This document shows, one piece after another, positions 13,213-16,488 of a stretch of DNA of 16,488 bases. This DNA is from Nanobdellota archaeon (GTDB lineage: Archaea; Nanobdellota; Nanobdellia; Pacearchaeales; GW2011-AR1): the NCBI GenBank assembly GCA_022563455.1, contig JADFNI010000025.1, positions 1-16,488 on the forward strand. The letters run 5' to 3'. Position 1 is the first letter of the stretch. Each line of letters begins with the position of its first letter. The translations under genes were made by a program, and so were the position numbers. Under the pieces are notes generated by a model, which saw nothing but the letters and a program-made list of their open reading frames with translations, ran no database searches and was not told the origin of the DNA.

Positions 13213-13872
13213 TTATTTTTTAAGACTTCTATCTTTTAATAAATTGAATCTTTTTTTGATTGGGACTTCTGGCGTTTTCTTTTTGAAAATTTTTCTTGTT
13301 AGGCCTTCAGCTACATTTTTTGGCCTCATATCCTTATAAAATCTAGGATATTTTCCTTTTTCTTTACGTATACCTGATATAAATGAAATTTTATTTGCGA
13401 AATTTATCATTACGTCTAGAGCATATGCAATAAGGGTATAGATTAATAGATCTATTAGAAGACCTTTTATTCTTATTGGGGTTGCTGTTGGGTCTAATAG
13501 CTTGAATTCAAAGAAGGGGTATGGAACTCCCACTTGGGCCGTTATATTAAGGTCTGTGCTTAAAAAAGCTCCATAAGGAAATTTGAATAATGCAATAAAT
13601 AATACCATTACAAATATTGCTCCTAGAAATTTTGCAGTCTTATCTGTTGGAATTAATTCAGGTGGAAGTGCTTTTCCCAGAATTTCTCTGAAACTTTTTT
13701 GGCCTGCAAAAGTATAACTTGGTTTTTTTTGCTTTTTATCTTTTGGAATTGGTATAGGTGTTTTTTGTTCAACTTGTTTTTTTAATGTTGTAGAAACTTT
13801 TTTTTGGAGTAATGGTTTTTTTGGAGTAATGACATTCTTTACTTTTGTCTCTCTTTTTATCACCTTAACCAT
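13213..13872 (-). CDS. Two-TM membrane protein with basic tails, function unknown
   Basis: A 219-residue protein that I do not recognise. A Lys/Pro-rich N-terminal arm (1-50) is followed by one hydrophobic helix at about 82-99 (LGAIFVMVLFIALF). A loop of about 35 residues with NITAQVGVPYPFFEFKLLDP comes next, then a second helix at about 136-155 (LLIDLLIYTLIAYALDVMI). The last 60 residues are again Lys/Arg-rich. Both tails should face the cytoplasm, where they could bind nucleic acid or ribosomes. It is transcribed alone from a leaderless promoter and converges with gyrA. Confidence 0.75.
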   Translation of the reverse strand: MVKVIKRETKVKNVITPKKPLLQKKVSTTLKKQVEQKTPIPIPKDKKQKKPSYTFAGQKSFREILGKALPPELIPTDKTAKFLGAIFVMVLFIALFKFPYGAFLSTDLNITAQVGVPYPFFEFKLLDPTATPIRIKGLLIDLLIYTLIAYALDVMINFANKISFISGIRKEKGKYPRFYKDMRPKNVAEGLTRKIFKKKTPEVPIKKRFNLLKDRSLKK

Positions 13873-13890
13873 TGATTAGGTAAGGTTTGG

Positions 13891-13904
13891 AGTTTTATAA
13901 ATTA
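13891..13904 (-). promoter_or_regulatory. TATA-like element of the two-TM protein gene
   Basis: Minus-strand ATTTATAAAA is centred about 26 bp upstream of the ATG at 13872, consistent with a leaderless mRNA. Confidence 0.5.
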
Positions 13905-13922
13905 TTCTAAGAATTGGTTTGA

Positions 13923-15131
13923 TTATGCAATCTCTCCGAATCCAATTAATCTCCAATGACCGTTCATATTTCTTGCAATTCCAATTGATTCGCCTTTTAA
14001 TGGAACTACTGGGATTTTTAGGTTTAGGGATACTACGTCTCCTGAGATTTTTGAAATTCTTCCAACGGTAATTGTCGTGTCTAGACTGAGCATTAACATT
14101 TCGTCTAGTTTTAAATTTTGAACAGGCTCATGAGAACCGGTTCCAAAGACTTCATCGAACAGCGTGAATTTCATTTCAATATTTTCTTGAATTTCGGGCA
14201 GAACTCCTTCAAGAGACACTACGCTTCCTGAAAGTGCATCTGCTTTTGTGATTGAAGGATCTAGGTTTGTTTCTATTGCAAGACTTCCTCCTGGAGTTGC
14301 CACCTTAATTTGGTAATCTCCTTTTTGCATTGAAACTATTTCTGATTTTACAGTTTTGTAGATATATTGGTCTTGTTTTTTGTAGGAATATCCTGGTTTT
14401 ACTTCAATTGTGTCTCCTATTTTTAGTGTTCCTGATTTTAAGGCTCCTCCGAGGACTCCTCCGTGAAGATCTTTGATAGCTGTTCCTGGTTTATTTATAT
14501 CAAAACTTCTAGCTACAAGAAATATTGGTTTTTCTCCTTTTTTTGGTTTTTCAATTTTAATTTTGCATATCTCCTCTAGGACTTTATTTAAGTTCACTCC
14601 TTGTGTTGCTGAGATTGGAATGATTGGAGAATTTTCTGCGATTGTTCCCTTTACAAATTCTTTTATTTCTTTATAACTTTTTAATGCCATTTCTTTTGAT
14701 ACTAGATCTATTTTGTTTTGAACGATTATTATATTTGATATTTTTTTTGCTTTTAGAGCTACTAAGTGTTCGCTTGTTTGGGGTTTTATTCCCTCACTTG
14801 CACTAATTACTAAAATTGCTGCGTCAATTATTGCGGCACCTGAGAGCATTGTTGCCATTAACATTTCGTGTCCTGGGGCGTCTACGAAAGTTATGTATTT
14901 GATTGCTTTTCCAGTTGAAGTTTTATCTACGGTTAATGTATCACCGTCTTCTCTTACAATTGCGTCTGCATAACCTAATTTTATTGTGATTCCTCTCTTT
15001 AGTTCTTCAGAGTGTGTGTCGGCCCATTTTCCCGAAAGCCTTTGTAGAAGTGTCGTTTTTCCGTGATCGATGTGTCCCACTATTCCAATGTTTATTGTAT
15101 CAAGTTTTGAGATATCTTCGTTTTTTGTCAT
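13923..15131 (-). CDS. eif2g: Translation initiation factor aIF2 subunit gamma, zinc knuckle missing
   Basis: GTP-binding core of aIF2, which brings Met-tRNAi to the ribosome. The G motifs are GHIDHGKT (19-26), GIT in switch I, DAPGHE (84-89), NKID (139-142) and SATQG. The aIF2-gamma hallmarks LMATMLSGAAIIDAAILVISA, EFVKGTIAENSPIIPISA and the C-terminal HWRLIGFGEI separate it from EF-Tu and SelB. The segment between KLGYAD and TFVDAPGHE (about 56-81), where archaeal and eukaryotic gamma subunits normally carry a Cys4 zinc knuckle, has no cysteine and reads as a short acidic loop. At 402 residues it is close to the normal length. Upstream lie a membrane protein and S6e; S6e-aIF2-gamma adjacency is common in archaea. 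It has its own TATA-like element. Confidence 0.95.
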   Translation of the reverse strand: MTKNEDISKLDTINIGIVGHIDHGKTTLLQRLSGKWADTHSEELKRGITIKLGYADAIVREDGDTLTVDKTSTGKAIKYITFVDAPGHEMLMATMLSGAAIIDAAILVISASEGIKPQTSEHLVALKAKKISNIIIVQNKIDLVSKEMALKSYKEIKEFVKGTIAENSPIIPISATQGVNLNKVLEEICKIKIEKPKKGEKPIFLVARSFDINKPGTAIKDLHGGVLGGALKSGTLKIGDTIEVKPGYSYKKQDQYIYKTVKSEIVSMQKGDYQIKVATPGGSLAIETNLDPSITKADALSGSVVSLEGVLPEIQENIEMKFTLFDEVFGTGSHEPVQNLKLDEMLMLSLDTTITVGRISKISGDVVSLNLKIPVVPLKGESIGIARNMNGHWRLIGFGEIA

Positions 15132-15150
15132 TTAAATATGTAAGATTTTG

Positions 15151-15160
15151 GGTTTAAAAG
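15151..15160 (-). promoter_or_regulatory. TATA-like element of aIF2-gamma
   Basis: Minus-strand CTTTTAAACC is centred about 25 bp before the ATG at 15131, consistent with leaderless transcription. Confidence 0.45.
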
Positions 15161-15172
15161 TTTACTTATAGT

Positions 15173-15808
15173 TTATTCTTCGTCACTTTCTTCATCTATG
15201 TCTTCTATTGGTTTTATGAATGAGTTTATTGAATCTGCTATTCTCATTATAACTTCTATTGAAATTATGAACATTAGATAGTATGGAATATTTGTTAGGA
15301 GTGTCGGAATTTCAGCCATTCGATCAAACAGGAGATCTATTTCAAAAAAGGATGAGTTTGTTATTGCGATTGCTAAAAGTGTAAATGGGATCATTTTTGC
15401 TAGATCTTTTGATAGACTTTCGCTTACATATGATGTTGCTCTGACTGATGCTACTAATGCTGCTGAAATTAAAAGAACTGTTCCAGCATCGATTTCGCTT
15501 GCTAAGACTAAAATTAAAATTGCCAAGGTTGTGAACCAGAAGAAAGTTACAATTGGAAGTAGAACTATATATTCGATGATGTATAGGAGAACTGCGAAGA
15601 ATTTGGTTAGTGTTGGATTTTGATAATTATTGTATTGGTTTAAGTTTAATGAAATAATGTTTTTTTTGGCTAAGAATCTGTAGAAGTAAAATACAAAGAT
15701 TGAATAGATGACCATTACTGCTGTAAAGAAAATTAAAGTGAACATGATGTTTAGGTCACCTGTGAAAACCCCACCTAAGTCACTGAAAAAATCACCTATA
15801 TTTACCAT
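15173..15808 (-). CDS. Multi-TM membrane protein, function unknown
   Basis: A 211-residue integral membrane protein that I do not recognise. Hydrophobic segments are at about 21-43, 70-103 (long enough for one or two spans), 108-122, 139-153 and 171-190, with an acidic C-terminal tail (PIEDIDEESDEE). There are few charged residues inside the membrane and no catalytic motif that I can see. It lies between S6e and aIF2-gamma, genes usually adjacent in archaea, so it may be an insertion into that pair. It has its own leaderless-type promoter. Confidence 0.75.
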   Translation of the reverse strand: MVNIGDFFSDLGGVFTGDLNIMFTLIFFTAVMVIYSIFVFYFYRFLAKKNIISLNLNQYNNYQNPTLTKFFAVLLYIIEYIVLLPIVTFFWFTTLAILILVLASEIDAGTVLLISAALVASVRATSYVSESLSKDLAKMIPFTLLAIAITNSSFFEIDLLFDRMAEIPTLLTNIPYYLMFIISIEVIMRIADSINSFIKPIEDIDEESDEE

Positions 15809-15830
15809 CTTGAAGTATTTAGGAGGGTGC

Positions 15831-15841
15831 GGTTTTTAAAG
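15831..15841 (-). promoter_or_regulatory. TATA-like element of the multi-TM protein gene
   Basis: Minus-strand CCTTTAAAAAC is centred about 27 bp before the ATG at 15808. Confidence 0.45.
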
Positions 15842-15859
15842 GTTGTTTTTAGAAATTTC

Positions 15860-15977
15860 TCACTCAGATTTTTCTTCTTTAGAATCTTCAAATAAAGACT
15901 CAAATTTCTTTTTGCCTTCTTTTAGAACTTTTGTGTTAATTTGAACAGTGTCTGAAGAAATCTCGTTTCCTCTAACC
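15860..15977 (-). CDS. rps6e: 30S ribosomal protein S6e, C-terminal fragment cut by a chimeric junction
   Basis: The last 38 or so codons read VRGNEISSDTVQINTKVLKEGKKKF followed by an acidic tail and a TGA stop. The (R/K)xVRGNxIS-x-x-x-VQIN-KV pattern is the C-terminus of archaeal S6e. Its position upstream of aIF2-gamma also fits the common archaeal S6e-aIF2-gamma order. Just before VRGN the expected basic S6e sequence is replaced by GC-rich DNA whose minus-strand frame makes no S6e sense. The gene is therefore truncated at about 15976-15978, most likely by a wrong join. The short match keeps confidence moderate. Confidence 0.7.
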
Positions 15978-16488
15978 GCGATTGGCACATACGATGGAGT
16001 GATAGATGTAACGGCCGTTTTTGGCACACAAAGTGCCCCCACAGACTGGATGCCGACCATCGGCCACGGTACCGTACCGGGTGCGCGCTGGGTGACGGTA
16101 AATCCTGCTGAAGGAGGCGTAGAGCCCTCAGACTCAAGTGTACTGAGCGTAACCCTGGACGCGGGGGACTTGTTGGGCGGCACCTATCGGGCAGAAATTC
16201 AGCTAAAGAGCAATGATCCCGCCCGCCCGGACGTTGCGATACCTGTAATCCTGAATGTCACAGGATCACCCCGCATCGAATTTGAACCCGATACCCTGAT
16301 CCTGCCGGTCGTGTATGTAGGATTTGTGACGCAGGCGGCGCTGATCATAAGCAACCCCGGCTCCGACGTACTCACCGTGACAGATATTGTTGCGGAAGAC
16401 CCGTGGGTCGATTTATCGTTCCAACCTTTTACGCTCGAGGCCAGGCACGATACGACCTTGATCATCCAGATCAGTGCTGACGTACCGG
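15978..16488 (+). CDS. Fragment of a bacterial secreted/surface beta-sandwich repeat protein (foreign to the contig)
   Basis: The plus-strand frame with codons starting at 15978 is open to the window end and has no start or stop of its own. It reads WVTVNPAEGG ... GGTYRAEIQLKSNDPARPDVAIPVILNVTG, the typical end of an Ig-like/ASH-type (choice-of-anchor D) domain. It continues into a second one, IEFEPDTLILPVVYVGFVT ... LIISNPGSDVLTVTDI. Such repeats are common in large secreted proteins of Bacteroidota-like and candidate bacterial phyla. Base use differs sharply: a sample line (16081-16140) has 36 G+C of 60, while 15601-15660 has 13 of 60. The minus-strand frames here are shadows. Most likely an unrelated bacterial sequence joined during assembly. 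Confidence 0.8.

Noticed and set aside
15860..16183. Minus-strand frame of 107 codons spanning the junction, read as one protein
   Set aside because: Only its last 38 or so codons are S6e. The rest is the antisense of a bacterial coding frame, so the fusion is an artefact of the join.
16199..16465. Minus-strand 88-codon frame in the GC-rich end
   Set aside because: It is the shadow of the plus-strand beta-sandwich repeat frame, which has the clear GTYRAEIQLKSNDP motif.

Overview
The window looks like a contig from a small, AT-rich archaeal genome, most likely a DPANN-type lineage (Woesearchaeota/Pacearchaeota-like; the phylum is inference). It carries archaeal ribosomal and translation genes (L7Ae, S28e, L24e, S6e, aIF2-gamma), Kae1, the hypusine enzyme deoxyhypusine synthase, and archaeal promoters with TATA-like boxes about 25 bp upstream of start codons. 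Mixed with these are bacterial-type genes typical of acquisitions in such lineages: DNA gyrase (gyrB, gyrA) and a DisA-like diadenylate cyclase. The last ~510 bases (from about 15978) are GC-rich and encode part of a bacterial surface/secreted beta-sandwich protein on the other strand. The junction cuts through the S6e gene, so this end is most likely an assembly chimera.

Layout, left to right. (1) 1-3463, minus strand. A DisA-like c-di-AMP synthase overlaps by one base a DHH/DHHA1 phosphoesterase. Next come SpeD (AdoMet decarboxylase) and deoxyhypusine synthase, which overlap by 14 bases. The first pair looks like synthesis and turnover of c-di-AMP. The second pair links spermidine supply to deoxyhypusine formation on aIF5A. 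The deoxyhypusine synthase frame is broken by an in-frame TGA just before its catalytic lysine. (2) 3464-3693, divergent intergenic region with several inverted repeats and promoters on both sides. (3) 3694-5868, plus strand: a small Cys-containing protein of unknown function, Kae1 (tRNA t6A), and an HExxH protein. (4) 5869-7874: L7Ae (with a kink-turn-like element at the start of its leader), S28e, L24e, then a Tat-signal endonuclease/exonuclease/phosphatase-family protein. (5) 7875-13207: gyrB, a cupin, a zinc ribbon and gyrA. (6) 13213-15977, minus strand: a two-TM basic protein, aIF2-gamma, a multi-TM protein and the truncated C-terminus of S6e. (7) 15978-16488: foreign bacterial fragment.

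Gene starts follow a simple pattern. Genes that open a transcription unit have a TATA-like element centred about 25-27 bp upstream of the start codon (leaderless transcripts). Genes inside units overlap or abut and sometimes have a Shine-Dalgarno-like motif. The exceptions are speD and L7Ae, which have leaders of about 58 nt that can fold, so they are the best candidates for RNA-level regulation. No tRNA, rRNA, CRISPR array or insertion sequence is visible. No gene-free stretch exceeds 300 bases; the longest is the 230-base region 3464-3693.
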